Of a stretch of DNA of 64,000 bases, positions 27,021 to 35,497 are shown one piece after another. Source of the stretch: Cephalothrix simula (lineage: Eukaryota > Nemertea > Palaeonemertea > Archinemertea > Cephalotrichidae); assembly GCA_035591015.1 (NCBI GenBank), contig JAXIUW010011119.1:29574-93573 (forward strand), written 5' to 3'. How positions within the stretch are numbered: the stretch's first letter is position 1; every line of letters begins with the position of its first letter. A program made the position numbers and the translations under genes. The notes beneath the pieces are model-generated. The model had not been told where the DNA came from. It did not search any database and saw nothing but the letters and a program-made list of their open reading frames with translations.

Positions 27021-27284
27021 TTAGCTAGCAACCTTACGCAGAGCAATTGTCAACCGTGATTTATGGCGTCGTGCCTTATTGGTATGAATAATGCCCTTGG
27101 TAACAGACTTATCAATAACCTTATATAACCGTCCTAAGTCTTTTTCAGCTGCGGAAGGGTCTGTAGCTAATTTTTGTCTGAAATTCTTGATAGTTCCACG
27201 TAAAATGCTCCTAAGCATACGGTTACGCTTATTGCGTTTTTCATTTTGTCGGGCACGCTTTAGAGCCGATTTATGATTGGCCAT
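27021..27284 (-). CDS. rpsT: 30S ribosomal protein S20
   Basis: From the ATG at 27284 the 87-residue basic protein starts MANHKSALKRARQNEKRNKRN and ends HKSRLTIALRKV, matching S20, which binds 16S rRNA early in assembly. The open frame extends 25 codons further upstream with no homology, so I rejected that start. It lies 119 bp upstream of rplC on the same strand. Confidence 0.95.
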   Translation of the reverse strand: MANHKSALKRARQNEKRNKRNRMLRSILRGTIKNFRQKLATDPSAAEKDLGRLYKVIDKSVTKGIIHTNKARRHKSRLTIALRKVAS

Positions 27285-27839
27285 ACTGTATAAAAATTTA
27301 ATTAGTGCTAAACACCAAAGTACAGCGACCATTCTAACAGTTGCTAGCGTAGCAATCAATACTTTAATGTTATTTATTATGATATTTTACGATTAGATGC
27401 TGAATTGATAGTTGCCAGTATCATAGTTAAATGCCTCAGTGAAATATCTGAGTACATATTTGAAGACAATATCTGAATATAGTATCTTTCTGCAATGTCT
27501 CAATCTGATACCTTAGCGTAATACTCTAGTGTAATATCTCAGTTAAATGATTTAGTTAAATGCCCTAGTTTAATAGCTTAATGCAATATCTTAGCGGAAT
27601 GATTTAATGAAACGCCTTAGGTCGGTATGCTCGTCAGAGTAGCTCTTACCCGTGTTCAACACCACCAGCACTGCTAAAGTTAGGCGATGCAAATCATGAA
27701 GGACTCTAGCTGGGCAAAGCCATAGGATATACCATCAAGGTACTATAAAGATAATATCATGAAATCAGCCCTGGGAATTATCTTCTTAAAGTATCTTCTT
27801 AGAACATTTCTTAAAGAATATTCTCAAAAGCATACCTTC
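27285..27839. other. 555-bp spacer filled with tandem arrays
   Basis: This spacer between rpsT and the RNase HII-YraN gene has no gene. Most of it is a 13-bp tandem array and a second related array, both listed separately. The rpsT promoter should lie within the first 100 bp. Confidence 0.6.
27411..27618. repeat. 16-copy degenerate 13-bp tandem array
   Basis: Sixteen consecutive 13-bp windows keep exact phase with no gaps over 208 bp. Examples are TAGTTAAATGCCT (27424), AAGACAATATCTG (27463), AGTGTAATATCTC (27528), AGTTAAATGATTT (27541), AGTTTAATAGCTT (27567) and AATGCAATATCTT (27580). An approximate consensus is AGTNNAATATCTT. Weaker copies may extend to about 27370 and 27644. Because 13 is not a multiple of three, the array cannot encode a peptide repeat. 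Confidence 0.85.
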
Positions 27840-27854
27840 TTAAAAGGCATTCTC
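27775..27854. repeat. second 12-16 bp tandem array running into a gene end
   Basis: Units GAATTATCTTCTT, AAAGTATCTTCTT, AGAACATTTCTT, AAAGAATATTCTC, AAAAGCATACCTTCTT and AAAAGGCATTCTC follow each other. The TATCTT core is shared with the nearby 13-bp array. The last unit covers the final codons of the RNase HII-YraN gene. Confidence 0.65.
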
Positions 27855-28787
27855 ATAGTGTGTGATGTGCAGCGGTTCTAACTCAATTCTTAGTACATCA
27901 AACCGTGGTTGCAGATGAGTTAGATCTGAGCGGATGCGATAGTTTTCGCCAGCAGTGATTAGTCTTTGACGTTGATTAACAGATACTTCAGCCTTGATTA
28001 GCTGCTCGTTTTTAGTATGAGTTTTAACTTCGGCAATAACCAAATAGTCTTCGTATTGGGCAATTATGTCTATTTGTCCATATCTTGAGCGAACATCATA
28101 ATCTAAAATCCGATAACCTTTTTGGCTGAGGTATTCGCGCGCAATTTCTTCACCTTTTTGGCCTACTTTTAGGTGTTCATGAAGAGCCTTAGGCTTAAAG
28201 TTTCGGCGATGGATAGCACTTTGGCCATAGATTTTAATGCGCCTAACGTGGTCTACGGTGCCATAGCCCTTATGCTGCGCAAAGTTCCAATCTGGATAGC
28301 GCCGGCCGTAGACGCACATGATGCGATCTCTAATAACCTTGGCTAGAATTGAAGCCGCAGCGATTGAGCAACTAATCTTGTCGCCTTTAATAATTGGTCT
28401 AGCACTAACCGGGGCTCGCTGTGGAATACGATTGCCATCAATCAGAGCATAATCGGGATTGATGCGCTGCATAACCTTATTCATGCCCTCAAGCGTTGCC
28501 TGAAGAACATTGTTTTGCTCTAAGTCAGCCACAGAAACAGAATAGGCTGTCCAGCTTAAAGCTGTTTTACAAATTAGCGGAAAAACCGCCTCACGTTGCT
28601 GTGGAGTAAGTTCTTTGGAATCAGCTAGTTTGAAGTTTAGCTGAGCATAGGGTTCAAAGATGGTCGCAGCTACAATAATTGGCCCGGCTAAAGAGCCACG
28701 CCCGGCCTCATCAACGCCAGCGACACGGCACAATCCGTTATGCCATAGTTCGCCTTCAAGTGAAAAATTAGCTCCGTCTTTTTTCAC
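27840..28787 (-). CDS. ribonuclease HII fused to a YraN (UPF0102) nuclease-like domain
   Basis: The 315-residue protein joins two domains. Residues about 18-205 are RNase HII, which removes ribonucleotides from DNA: AGVDEAGRGSLAGP with the first catalytic Asp-Glu, ADSKELT, DYALIDGNR and ASILAKVIRDR. Residues about 207-312 match YraN: GEEIAREYLSQKGYRIL, GQIDIIAQYEDYLVIAEVKTH with the PD-(D/E)xK-like Asp...Glu-x-Lys set. rnhB and yraN are neighbours in many bacteria, so a fusion is plausible, and no stop or frameshift separates them. The gene overlaps rplS by 20 bp. A tandem array touches its 3' end. Confidence 0.9.
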   Translation of the reverse strand: MKKDGANFSLEGELWHNGLCRVAGVDEAGRGSLAGPIIVAATIFEPYAQLNFKLADSKELTPQQREAVFPLICKTALSWTAYSVSVADLEQNNVLQATLEGMNKVMQRINPDYALIDGNRIPQRAPVSARPIIKGDKISCSIAAASILAKVIRDRIMCVYGRRYPDWNFAQHKGYGTVDHVRRIKIYGQSAIHRRNFKPKALHEHLKVGQKGEEIAREYLSQKGYRILDYDVRSRYGQIDIIAQYEDYLVIAEVKTHTKNEQLIKAEVSVNQRQRLITAGENYRIRSDLTHLQPRFDVLRIELEPLHITHYENAF

Positions 28788-29121
28788 GTAAGCGAGCTTT
28801 TTTGCCTTTTAAGTTCCGTAGAAAGTAGAGTTTCGCTCGGCGAACACGACCCTGCCGAATAAACTGAACACTCTCTATATTCGGTGAGTAAATCGGAAAA
28901 ACACGCTCTACACCGCAACCTTGAGTAACCTTGCGAATAGTAATGGTTGAACCAAGCTGTTTGCCGGTTCCATGACGAGCGATAACTACACCCTGAAAAG
29001 CCTGAATACGCTTTTTTTCACCCTCTCTAATCCAGTAATTGAGCTTTACTTCAGCTCCAATTTGAATATTGCTGAGATCATTCTCTGGCAATTGTCCGTC
29101 AATTTCTTCTAAAACGTTCAT
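28768..29121 (-). CDS. rplS: 50S ribosomal protein L19
   Basis: From the ATG at 29121 (GGAG lies upstream) the 117-residue protein matches L19: GAEVKLNYWIREGEKKRIQ, FQGVVIARHG, TITIRKVTQGCGVERVFPIYSP and RRAKLYFLRNLKGKKAR. It is the fourth gene of the conserved rpsP-rimM-trmD-rplS operon. The longer open frame beginning at 29151 adds ten residues without homology. Confidence 0.96.
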   Translation of the reverse strand: MNVLEEIDGQLPENDLSNIQIGAEVKLNYWIREGEKKRIQAFQGVVIARHGTGKQLGSTITIRKVTQGCGVERVFPIYSPNIESVQFIRQGRVRRAKLYFLRNLKGKKARLREKRRS

Positions 29122-29183
29122 TTTTAATGTCTCCACCGCTAAAAACTGCACTGATTATAATCGCATTTGGCGAATAATGTAAA

Positions 29184-29891
29184 CTAAGACTCTAATAAAT
29201 CTGGTCGAATTCGCTTAGTTCGTAACAATGATTGCTCATAACGCCACGCTTTAATAGCACCATGATCGCCTGATAATAGCACATCTGGCACTCTTTGCCC
29301 CCTAAATACTTGCGGACGAGTATATTGTGGATATTCAAGGCGTTGCTCAGCAAAACTTTCTTCAGTCAAAGATGCAGCATTGCCTAGCACATTATCCAGC
29401 AAGCGCACAACGCTTTCAATAATAGCCATAGCCACTACTTCACCACCTTGGCAAATAAAATCGCCTAATGATATTTCCTCATCAGCTAGATTCTCTCTGA
29501 TTCGCTCATCAAAACCCTCATAGCGGCCACACATAAAAATTATTCCTTTGCCAATCTTGGCAAGCTCAACCGCTTTAGATTGGCGCATTGGTTGGCCTTG
29601 AGGACTAAGTAGAATTCTATGCCAACGCTGCGGCTGATCTTGAACAATGCTCTCTACAGCCTCAAACATTGGCTCAGGTCGCAACAACATGCCTGCGCCA
29701 CCACCATAGGGAGGCGCATCTAATTTACGATGCCGCCCCAACCCAAACTGGCGGTAATCAACCACTTCTACTGATAATTGGCCATCACGCACTGCTTGAC
29801 CAACCAGCCCTTCTTCTAAGAAACCATTGAATAAATTAGGTAATAGGCTAATTATCCGAATAGGAATAGTCTTAGTATAAGCAGTAGTCAT
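29184..29891 (-). CDS. trmD: tRNA (guanine-37-N1)-methyltransferase TrmD
   Basis: This 235-residue SPOUT methyltransferase adds m1G37 to tRNAs with a G36, preventing frameshifting. The trefoil-knot motifs are clear: MCGRYEGFDERI, EEISLGDFICQGGEVVAM and the C-terminal PDVLLSGDHGAIKAWR. The DAPPYGGGAGM motif at about residue 57 is intact. Start and length are normal, and the ATG overlaps the stop of rimM by one base. Confidence 0.96.
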   Translation of the reverse strand: MTTAYTKTIPIRIISLLPNLFNGFLEEGLVGQAVRDGQLSVEVVDYRQFGLGRHRKLDAPPYGGGAGMLLRPEPMFEAVESIVQDQPQRWHRILLSPQGQPMRQSKAVELAKIGKGIIFMCGRYEGFDERIRENLADEEISLGDFICQGGEVVAMAIIESVVRLLDNVLGNAASLTEESFAEQRLEYPQYTRPQVFRGQRVPDVLLSGDHGAIKAWRYEQSLLRTKRIRPDLLES

Positions 29892-30463
29892 TATTCAATC
29901 AAGCCTTCTAATAAGTTGATTAGAATAGTTTTTTTGATTACGGAAACCTCTAGAATCACCTCGTCAGTATAGGGTATTAAAATAGATTTTCCCTGAGCAT
30001 CTTCTAGTTCAAGTACATCGTTGGCTCCGGTCGCAATAACGCACTTAACTTGACCTAAATTGAGGCCACAGGTGCTGTAGACCATGCAGCCCACTATTTC
30101 ATGATGATAGTAACCGCCATCATCACTTTCTATAGCGTTCGGATCTATATAGACCGGAGAGCTGCGCCAAACTTCGGCAGCACTACGATCATCTATTCCA
30201 TCAAACCAAATAATGGCTTTTGCGGCATCTTTTTGGTAATTCTTGACTAAATGCTGACGATAACCAACGCCATTGAAAATGTTGTGCTTTATGTAAACGG
30301 TGCTGCCTGTATAGTCAGCATCGCCAACCTCAGGCAAAAAATGCAGGCCTCCCTTTAAGCCGTATGGACGTTGCAAACGCCCAATCAGTAACAGGTCAGT
30401 TAATTCTTGAGGATTAAATTCTTTGGAAGTCAACTTTGCACCCACCAACTCTTTGACTAGCAA
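29891..30463 (-). CDS. rimM: 16S rRNA processing protein RimM
   Basis: RimM helps assemble the 30S head with S19. The N-terminal domain starts LLIGRLQRPYGLKGGLHFLP and the PRC-barrel C-domain carries EIVGCMVYSTCGLNLGQVKCVI and ANDVLELE. At 190 residues it is slightly longer than usual because of about 23 extra N-terminal residues; no later Met offers a better start. It sits between rpsP and trmD, the standard place. Confidence 0.9.
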   Translation of the reverse strand: MLVKELVGAKLTSKEFNPQELTDLLLIGRLQRPYGLKGGLHFLPEVGDADYTGSTVYIKHNIFNGVGYRQHLVKNYQKDAAKAIIWFDGIDDRSAAEVWRSSPVYIDPNAIESDDGGYYHHEIVGCMVYSTCGLNLGQVKCVIATGANDVLELEDAQGKSILIPYTDEVILEVSVIKKTILINLLEGLIE

Positions 30464-30550
30464 TATCTGCGGTAAAAGTTAAATATTCGGGCGGATGACA
30501 TCTTCTAGACACGGCTTTATCGGCGCGTCAATCGGCGAGATGTACCCTTA

Positions 30551-30832
30551 CTAAGCTGATGATTTGTTGCTAGGCTTAGAAGATTGAGGCAAGTTAAGGC
30601 CATGAGCATCGAGCAGCTTGCCTACCCTAGAACTATATTGAGCGCCAACGCTTAGCCAGTATTTAACTCGTTCAATATCAATCTGACTATTTTCAGCGGG
30701 CTGAAAGGGGTTGTAATGGCCTAGTTGCTCTACTAACCGTCCATCTCGAGGTGCACGGCTATCAGCCACTACCACTCGATAAAAAGGGCGTTTCTTGCGC
30801 CCTTGGCGCGATAGCCTTATCTTCAAACTCAC
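30551..30832 (-). CDS. rpsP: 30S ribosomal protein S16
   Basis: The 93-residue protein begins MSLKIRLSRQGRKKRPFYRVVVAD and contains RDGRLVEQLGHYNP and VKYWLSVGAQYS, matching S16. It is the first gene of the rpsP-rimM-trmD-rplS operon, 83 bp after clpP. The tail is short and polar. Confidence 0.96.
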   Translation of the reverse strand: MSLKIRLSRQGRKKRPFYRVVVADSRAPRDGRLVEQLGHYNPFQPAENSQIDIERVKYWLSVGAQYSSRVGKLLDAHGLNLPQSSKPSNKSSA

Positions 30833-30915
30833 TCTTTTACCCCTAATTTTATATTTAACATATATCCTATTTTGATAATCATTTTTTAGTCGCCAACCTT
30901 TCCATAACTAGAAAC

Positions 30916-31527
30916 TTAGTTTTTAGCTGCTACGGCTTCTTCAGCTTCGGCTTTATTGACTAAGCCACGCGGTATATGGTTAATATATTCAACAACTTCT
31001 TCAATCAAACCATACTCTATGGCCTCGGTGGCATTCATCCATTTATCACGTTCTATGTCTTGCTCTATTTCTTTCTGATCACGTGAACAGTATTTGTGAT
31101 AGAGATCAACTACCATACTCCGATCACGCAGTATTTCACGTGCTTGTATTTCCATATCGCTGGCCGTACCACGATAACCCATCAGTAATGGTTGATGAAT
31201 CAAAAACTTAGCATGCGGCAAGGCATAGCGCCGTTCGGCTGCCAAGGGAATGATTGATCCCATAGAGGCAGCCAAACCAAAAACAACGCTGTATACAGGT
31301 GCTTCAATAAAGCGTATTGTGTCATAAATAGCAAAACCAGAATGAAACTCGCCACCCGGAGAATTAACCATCAACACAATCGGAACCGTCTTATTTGCAT
31401 CGTTGAGTACCAACAGCTGTTGCACAACAGCACTGGCCAACTTAGCATCAACTGCTCCGCTGATTAGCACAATTCGTGAATCAAGCAGTTGATTAGCGGT
31501 TGATTTGTTTGAGCTTTCTTCACCCAT
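30916..31527 (-). CDS. clpP: ClpP-type serine protease subunit
   Basis: This 203-residue protein has the ClpP fold and catalytic triad: Ser88 in GLAASMGS, His111 in FLIHQPL and Asp161 in IERDKWMN. The NSPGGEFHSGFAIYDTI loop is present. The usual GQAASMGA reads GLAASMGS, and the region around residues 10-30 is divergent, so this may be a second-type ClpP rather than the main housekeeping subunit. No clpX or clpA is adjacent. It starts only 4 bp after rplL, where most bacteria have rpoB. Confidence 0.85.
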   Translation of the reverse strand: MGEESSNKSTANQLLDSRIVLISGAVDAKLASAVVQQLLVLNDANKTVPIVLMVNSPGGEFHSGFAIYDTIRFIEAPVYSVVFGLAASMGSIIPLAAERRYALPHAKFLIHQPLLMGYRGTASDMEIQAREILRDRSMVVDLYHKYCSRDQKEIEQDIERDKWMNATEAIEYGLIEEVVEYINHIPRGLVNKAEAEEAVAAKN

Positions 31528-31531
31528 AAGG

Positions 31532-31918
31532 CTACTTGATTTCTACGCTCGCCCCGGTTTCTGCTAACTTTTTCTGTAATTCTTCAGCCTCTCCTTTGCT
31601 GATGCCTTCTTTAACCGGATTAGGAGCACCTTCTACAAACTCTTTGGCTTCTTTCAAGCCCAATCCAGTAATAGCACGAATCTCTTTGATGACATTTATC
31701 TTTTTGTCACCAGCACTGGTTAGAATAACTGAGAATTCTGTTTGTTCTTCTGTAGCAGCACCGCCTCCACCAGCATCGGCAGCAACGGCCGCTGGAGCAG
31801 CCATAGCCGCAGCACTCACTCCAAATTTTTCTTCAAGTTCTTTAACCAATTCAGATAGTTCTAATACTGATATATTAGAAATATACTCAATAACTTGTTC
31901 TTTAGTAATGTCCGCCAT
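31532..31918 (-). CDS. rplL: 50S ribosomal protein L7/L12
   Basis: The 128-residue acidic protein has the N-terminal dimerisation helix ([21 protein letters not shown]), an Ala-rich hinge and the C-terminal domain [20 protein letters not shown] with [15 protein letters not shown] and [10 protein letters not shown]7/L12 forms the stalk that recruits translation GTPases. It follows rplJ as usual, but clpP rather than rpoBC comes next. Confidence 0.97.
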   Translation of the reverse strand: MADITKEQVIEYISNISVLELSELVKELEEKFGVSAAAMAAPAAVAADAGGGGAATEEQTEFSVILTSAGDKKINVIKEIRAITGLGLKEAKEFVEGAPNPVKEGISKGEAEELQKKLAETGASVEIK

Positions 31919-31950
31919 CTTTTCTCCTTTTTCAAGACGTGGTTTGGGTA

Positions 31951-32478
31951 TTATTCAGCCTTTTTGCCGCTTACTGCACTTAAAACGCGTACAAAAGAGG
32001 CCGGCACTTCATTTAATGTTCTGACAAATCTGCTTGCCGGAGCAGTCATCAATCCTAGCAACTGCGCCAATAAGACTTCGTATGACGGTAGTTTGCTAAA
32101 TTGGTCAAGCTGTTCAGCATTGAAGACAGAACCTTCTTCGTTACGCACCAAAACGGCACCAACAACTTTCAGTTTTTTGTTCTTGTCAGCATACTCAATT
32201 ACTGCTTTAGAAGCATTGAGTAGGTCTTGGCTATAGATAAAAGCTCTATTTTCAACTAAGTTATCTTTTAATCCTGCAAAGGGAGTGTTATCAATAGCCA
32301 AAGATGCAATTCTATTTTTGAGCACCTTCATTTTGCTATCTTGCTCGCGCAGAGTGTTGCGCAAGGTGCCGATTTCTTCTACGGTCATTCCCTTAAAGTC
32401 TACCAAAATGCCTGCCTGGTGTTTGGCGAAAATGGCATTCATGTCTGCAATATAGGTAGCTTTGTGAGCCTTATTCAT
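31951..32478 (-). CDS. rplJ: 50S ribosomal protein L10
   Basis: L10 anchors the L7/L12 stalk to 23S rRNA. The protein contains [47 protein letters not shown] and the C-terminal helix that binds L7/L12. I chose the ATG at 32478 because GGAG precedes it by 6 bp. The longer frame starts with a TTG inside that site. A probable autoregulatory leader lies upstream. Confidence 0.95.
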   Translation of the reverse strand: MNKAHKATYIADMNAIFAKHQAGILVDFKGMTVEEIGTLRNTLREQDSKMKVLKNRIASLAIDNTPFAGLKDNLVENRAFIYSQDLLNASKAVIEYADKNKKLKVVGAVLVRNEEGSVFNAEQLDQFSKLPSYEVLLAQLLGLMTAPASRFVRTLNEVPASFVRVLSAVSGKKAE

Positions 32479-33213
32479 ATATTTCTCCAGCAAATGCTGC
32501 CCAGCTAAAAAGCCGTTAATTATCTGTTGAAGGGGATGCTCTACCTTTGGTACTGCCTCAGCTTACAAGGCAGCCTGATGAAGTGCGGCATCCTACACGG
32601 GGCGGGCTGTATAGCCAGTGATTAAGCCGCATAGGGCCCCCGTGGTCTTCAATACCAACGCTCAAATATACCGGCTATAAACCCAAGTATTGAGCGCATA
32701 AACTTTTGGTGCACATCTGCACCACAACCAGTACTCTAGCGCAAATATTTCTGTTACGCAAATACTAAGTTAAAAAAAGTAACACATTAGTTAAACAAAG
32801 TAAACTTAGTAAAAAGCATGATTCTTGTAATGTGGCAATCTTCTGCATGCTAAGCTGCGCTAGAAAGAAACACATACTAAGAAGCAATGAGACGCCTAGC
32901 TCTGCTCCATTGCAAAATGTTTTGCCTGATTGTTAAATGCTTCGGCTAGGATTGGTCGTGCATGGTGCTTAACACGCTTGGTATGCGCTGATATTTTAAG
33001 GATATAGATACTACAGCCGGCAAGTTTTTTTTGGAGAGGTGATGCTCTTACCTTTAGCTATTGGAGGATACTGTCAGCTATCACCAGCTAATATTGTACG
33101 GAAAAGCCTGAACTCGCCGTCTGCCTAACTAGAAAGATGCCAAAGGGAAGAGCCCGATAGACTTGTCAGCCAAACCGAATAGAGGCATCAAACGATGGGT
33201 AGCTTTGCGCTAC
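32479..33213. other. 735-bp spacer between rplA and rplJ
   Basis: The part next to rplJ holds the L10-type leader (listed separately). The remaining 550 bp carry no gene. Around 32765-32825 there are about three units of 20 bp resembling TTAGTTAAACAAAGTAAAC. The gap is longer than usual for these two neighbours and suggests a separate rplJ promoter. Confidence 0.5.
32580..32650 (-). ncRNA. probable L10 leader (autoregulatory mRNA structure)
   Basis: In the sense direction AAGACCACGGGG is followed by GCGGCTTAATCACTGG and closes with CCCCGTGTAGGA. The 7-bp stem CACGGGG/CCCCGTG (32638-32644 with 32596-32602) and the internal TTAATC are features of the rplJ leader family, where L10-L12 binding represses its own translation. 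It lies about 100-160 bp before the rplJ start. The call rests on recall of the consensus, not a covariance search. Confidence 0.5.
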
Positions 33214-33897
33214 CTAGAAACCACTAAGGCGATAGCCAGCACCCATAGTAGAGTTAACCGTAACCGAGTGCATGTAGTTACCCTTCATTGACTGCGGTCG
33301 CAACGAACGCACGGTACTAATAAAAGTGCTGATGTTCTCTGCCAACTTCTCTTCTGAGAATGACACCCTGCCTACCGGAGCATGAACAACACCAGCCTTA
33401 TCAATTTTGAATTCAACCATGCCGGCCTTGATTTTGGCCACAGTTGATTTAACGTCAAAGGTTACCGTTCCCACCTTAGGATTAGGCATTAGACCTCGTG
33501 GCCCAAGAATACGACCAACTTTGCCGACTTCACTCATCATATCGGGTGTAGCCACTATGCGATCAAAATCAAGCCAACCTGATTTAATTTTTTCAATAAG
33601 TTCTTCGCCACCACTAAAGTCTGCGCCGGCCTCTTTACCTTCAAGCACTTTATCGGCCTTAGCCAATACTAAAATACGCATCGTCTTGCCCGTTCCGTGG
33701 GGCAGAGAGCAGGTGCCACGCACCATTTGATCAGCCTTGCGAGGGTCTACTCCAAGATTAATAGCTACATCAACGCTTTCATCAAACTTCAAAGCTCGTT
33801 GGCTTTTAATTTTGCTTAAAGCATCATTCAAAGAAAATGACACTTCATTACCGATTAATTTATTTAATTCTTGCTTACGCTTGGTTTGCTTGGCCAT
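33214..33897 (-). CDS. rplA: 50S ribosomal protein L1
   Basis: The 227-residue protein matches L1: FDESVDVAINLGVDPRKADQMVRGTCSLPHGTGK, VGRILGPRGLMPNPKVGTVT and a C-terminal VTVNSTMGAGYRL. L1 forms the mobile E-site stalk and can repress its own operon. It follows rplK as expected, but 214 bp separate them, more than is typical. Confidence 0.97.
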   Translation of the reverse strand: MAKQTKRKQELNKLIGNEVSFSLNDALSKIKSQRALKFDESVDVAINLGVDPRKADQMVRGTCSLPHGTGKTMRILVLAKADKVLEGKEAGADFSGGEELIEKIKSGWLDFDRIVATPDMMSEVGKVGRILGPRGLMPNPKVGTVTFDVKSTVAKIKAGMVEFKIDKAGVVHAPVGRVSFSEEKLAENISTFISTVRSLRPQSMKGNYMHSVTVNSTMGAGYRLSGF

Positions 33898-34026
33898 TGC
33901 TGTTTTATGTTTTTGTGTGCCTTGTTTTTATTAAATTTTTTATATTCTCGTATAGTGGGCTACTGCATGCCTTTATTGTAGCTAAGATGTAAACCCCATT
34001 CAATACAGATTTTTACAGCCCATAAG

Positions 34027-34063
34027 CTACCACATTGAACAAACTTGTGCGGTAGTTTTTTTT
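34027..34063 (+). terminator. hairpin with T8 tract, pointing against the ribosomal genes
   Basis: CTACCACA and TGTGCGGTAG form a bulged stem followed on the plus strand by eight T residues. On the minus strand, where all nearby genes lie, the same DNA gives an A-run followed by a hairpin. It could stop antisense transcription or act as an mRNA structure between rplK and rplA. Confidence 0.4.
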
Positions 34064-34111
34064 AGGCTTTAATGTTAATAGTTTAGTTATTGCGCTAACT
34101 ATTAAAGAACG

Positions 34112-34537
34112 CTATTCAACTACCCGAACGCCCATACTACGTGCTGTGCCGGCAATAATCTTTACTGCAGAATCTAAGTTGTGGCAGTTAAGATCTGGCA
34201 TTTTAACTTTAGCAATCTCTTCTAATTGCTTGGTATTTATTTCAGCGATAATATTTTTATTAGGTTCGCCAGAACCCTTATCTAGTTTAAGCTCTTTCTT
34301 AATCAATACGGCTGCTGGAGGCGTTTTGGTAATAAATGAGAATGAACGATCTTGGTACACGGTTATCACCACCGGGATGATTAAATCGTCCTTATCCTGA
34401 GTTTTAGCATTAAAACTTTTGCAAAACTCCATAATATTAACGCCCCACTGCCCCAGTGCTGGGCCGACCGGAGGGGCTGGATTAGCTTTTCCGGCGGGGA
34501 TTTGAAGCTTTATATACCCCATAACCTTTTTGGCCAT
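34112..34537 (-). CDS. rplK: 50S ribosomal protein L11
   Basis: The 141-residue protein matches L11: [35 protein letters not shown] and SMGVRVVE at the end. L11 binds the GTPase-associated centre of 23S rRNA. It sits between nusG and rplA in the standard order. Confidence 0.97.
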   Translation of the reverse strand: MAKKVMGYIKLQIPAGKANPAPPVGPALGQWGVNIMEFCKSFNAKTQDKDDLIIPVVITVYQDRSFSFITKTPPAAVLIKKELKLDKGSGEPNKNIIAEINTKQLEEIAKVKMPDLNCHNLDSAVKIIAGTARSMGVRVVE

Positions 34538-34641
34538 ATTGCTCTATGTGATGTGATTTATAGTGTGATTATATACATTTGTTAATGCAATTTATATCGT
34601 CTTTGATCAGCTATTTACAACTTACCGGTCGCCAATCATTT

Positions 34642-35214
34642 TTATTCATCAGTAATTGGTTTGACCTTGTCAAAATCTAACTCTACCGGCGTTGAACGCC
34701 CTAAGATGCTAATCATTGTGCGTAACTTGCCTTTTTCAGTATTAACTTCTTCAATTTTTCCGTTAAAGCCCGAAAACGGTCCACCAATAATAAGTACTTT
34801 CTGGCCGGGTTCAAATTCTTCTTTCATCACAGAATGATGCAAGCCTTTGTCAACATGCTCTCTGATTGAGTTTAATTCACTATCATCAAGCGGGTGTGGC
34901 TTGCGCTCAGAGTTGCCTAAAAAGCCGGCTACACGAGGTATGCTACTGATAACATTCCACAAGTCGTTTTCTAGCTTCATGTTGACGAAAATGTATCCCG
35001 GATAGTAGATAACATGAACCTTGCTTTTTTTACCCTTTTTGACCTGCTCTACGTCTTCACCGGGTACAAAGATCTCTTGGACAAGATCTTCCATGTGATT
35101 CATTTTTACCATCTCTTTAATCGCAGCTTCGGCACGTCTTTCGTATCCAGAATAGGTCTGTAGCACGTACCAGCGAAAATCGTTGGCTTCATCCTGTTGA
35201 TGTTCAGCACTCAT
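34642..35214 (-). CDS. nusG: transcription termination/antitermination factor NusG
   Basis: NusG binds RNA polymerase and links it to Rho or the ribosome. The 190-residue protein has the NGN domain (RWYVLQTYSGYERRAEAAIKE, PGYIFVNMKL, VAGFLG) and the KOW motif FEPGQKVLIIGGPFSGFNGKIEEVN. Its ATG overlaps the secE stop by 4 bases. Confidence 0.96.
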   Translation of the reverse strand: MSAEHQQDEANDFRWYVLQTYSGYERRAEAAIKEMVKMNHMEDLVQEIFVPGEDVEQVKKGKKSKVHVIYYPGYIFVNMKLENDLWNVISSIPRVAGFLGNSERKPHPLDDSELNSIREHVDKGLHHSVMKEEFEPGQKVLIIGGPFSGFNGKIEEVNTEKGKLRTMISILGRSTPVELDFDKVKPITDE

Positions 35215-35411
35215 GTAAGGTTTTGAATAATATATTGAACGCCCTGCGCCAAACCTAGATCAAGCAAGCCTAGATAAATCGCAGCGACTAAAGAGATTAT
35301 ACATACATACAGCGTAAACTTGCCTGTAGTAGGGCGATCTGGCCAGCTAATGCGTGAGAATTCTGACTTTACTTCTACAAAAAATAGTTTAATTCGTACA
35401 AAAACGTTCAT
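35211..35411 (-). CDS. secE: preprotein translocase subunit SecE
   Basis: From the ATG at 35411 the 66-residue protein has the conserved amphipathic part FFVEVKSEFSRISWPDRP and one membrane helix (LYVCIISLVAAIYLGLLDLGL), typical of single-span SecE. It stabilises SecY in the inner membrane. The longer open frame starting at 35471 lacks homology at its start. Confidence 0.93.
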   Translation of the reverse strand: MNVFVRIKLFFVEVKSEFSRISWPDRPTTGKFTLYVCIISLVAAIYLGLLDLGLAQGVQYIIQNLT

Positions 35412-35497
35412 GTTAACAATGCTTAAAGCCCTTAGATGCATACAGCCCGCAATAGTAGCACACTCTGCCAACTTATTACAGATAAAAATACTAAATG

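Noticed and set aside
27411-27618. CRISPR array
   Set aside because: Units are contiguous 13-mers without spacers, and no cas genes are in the window.
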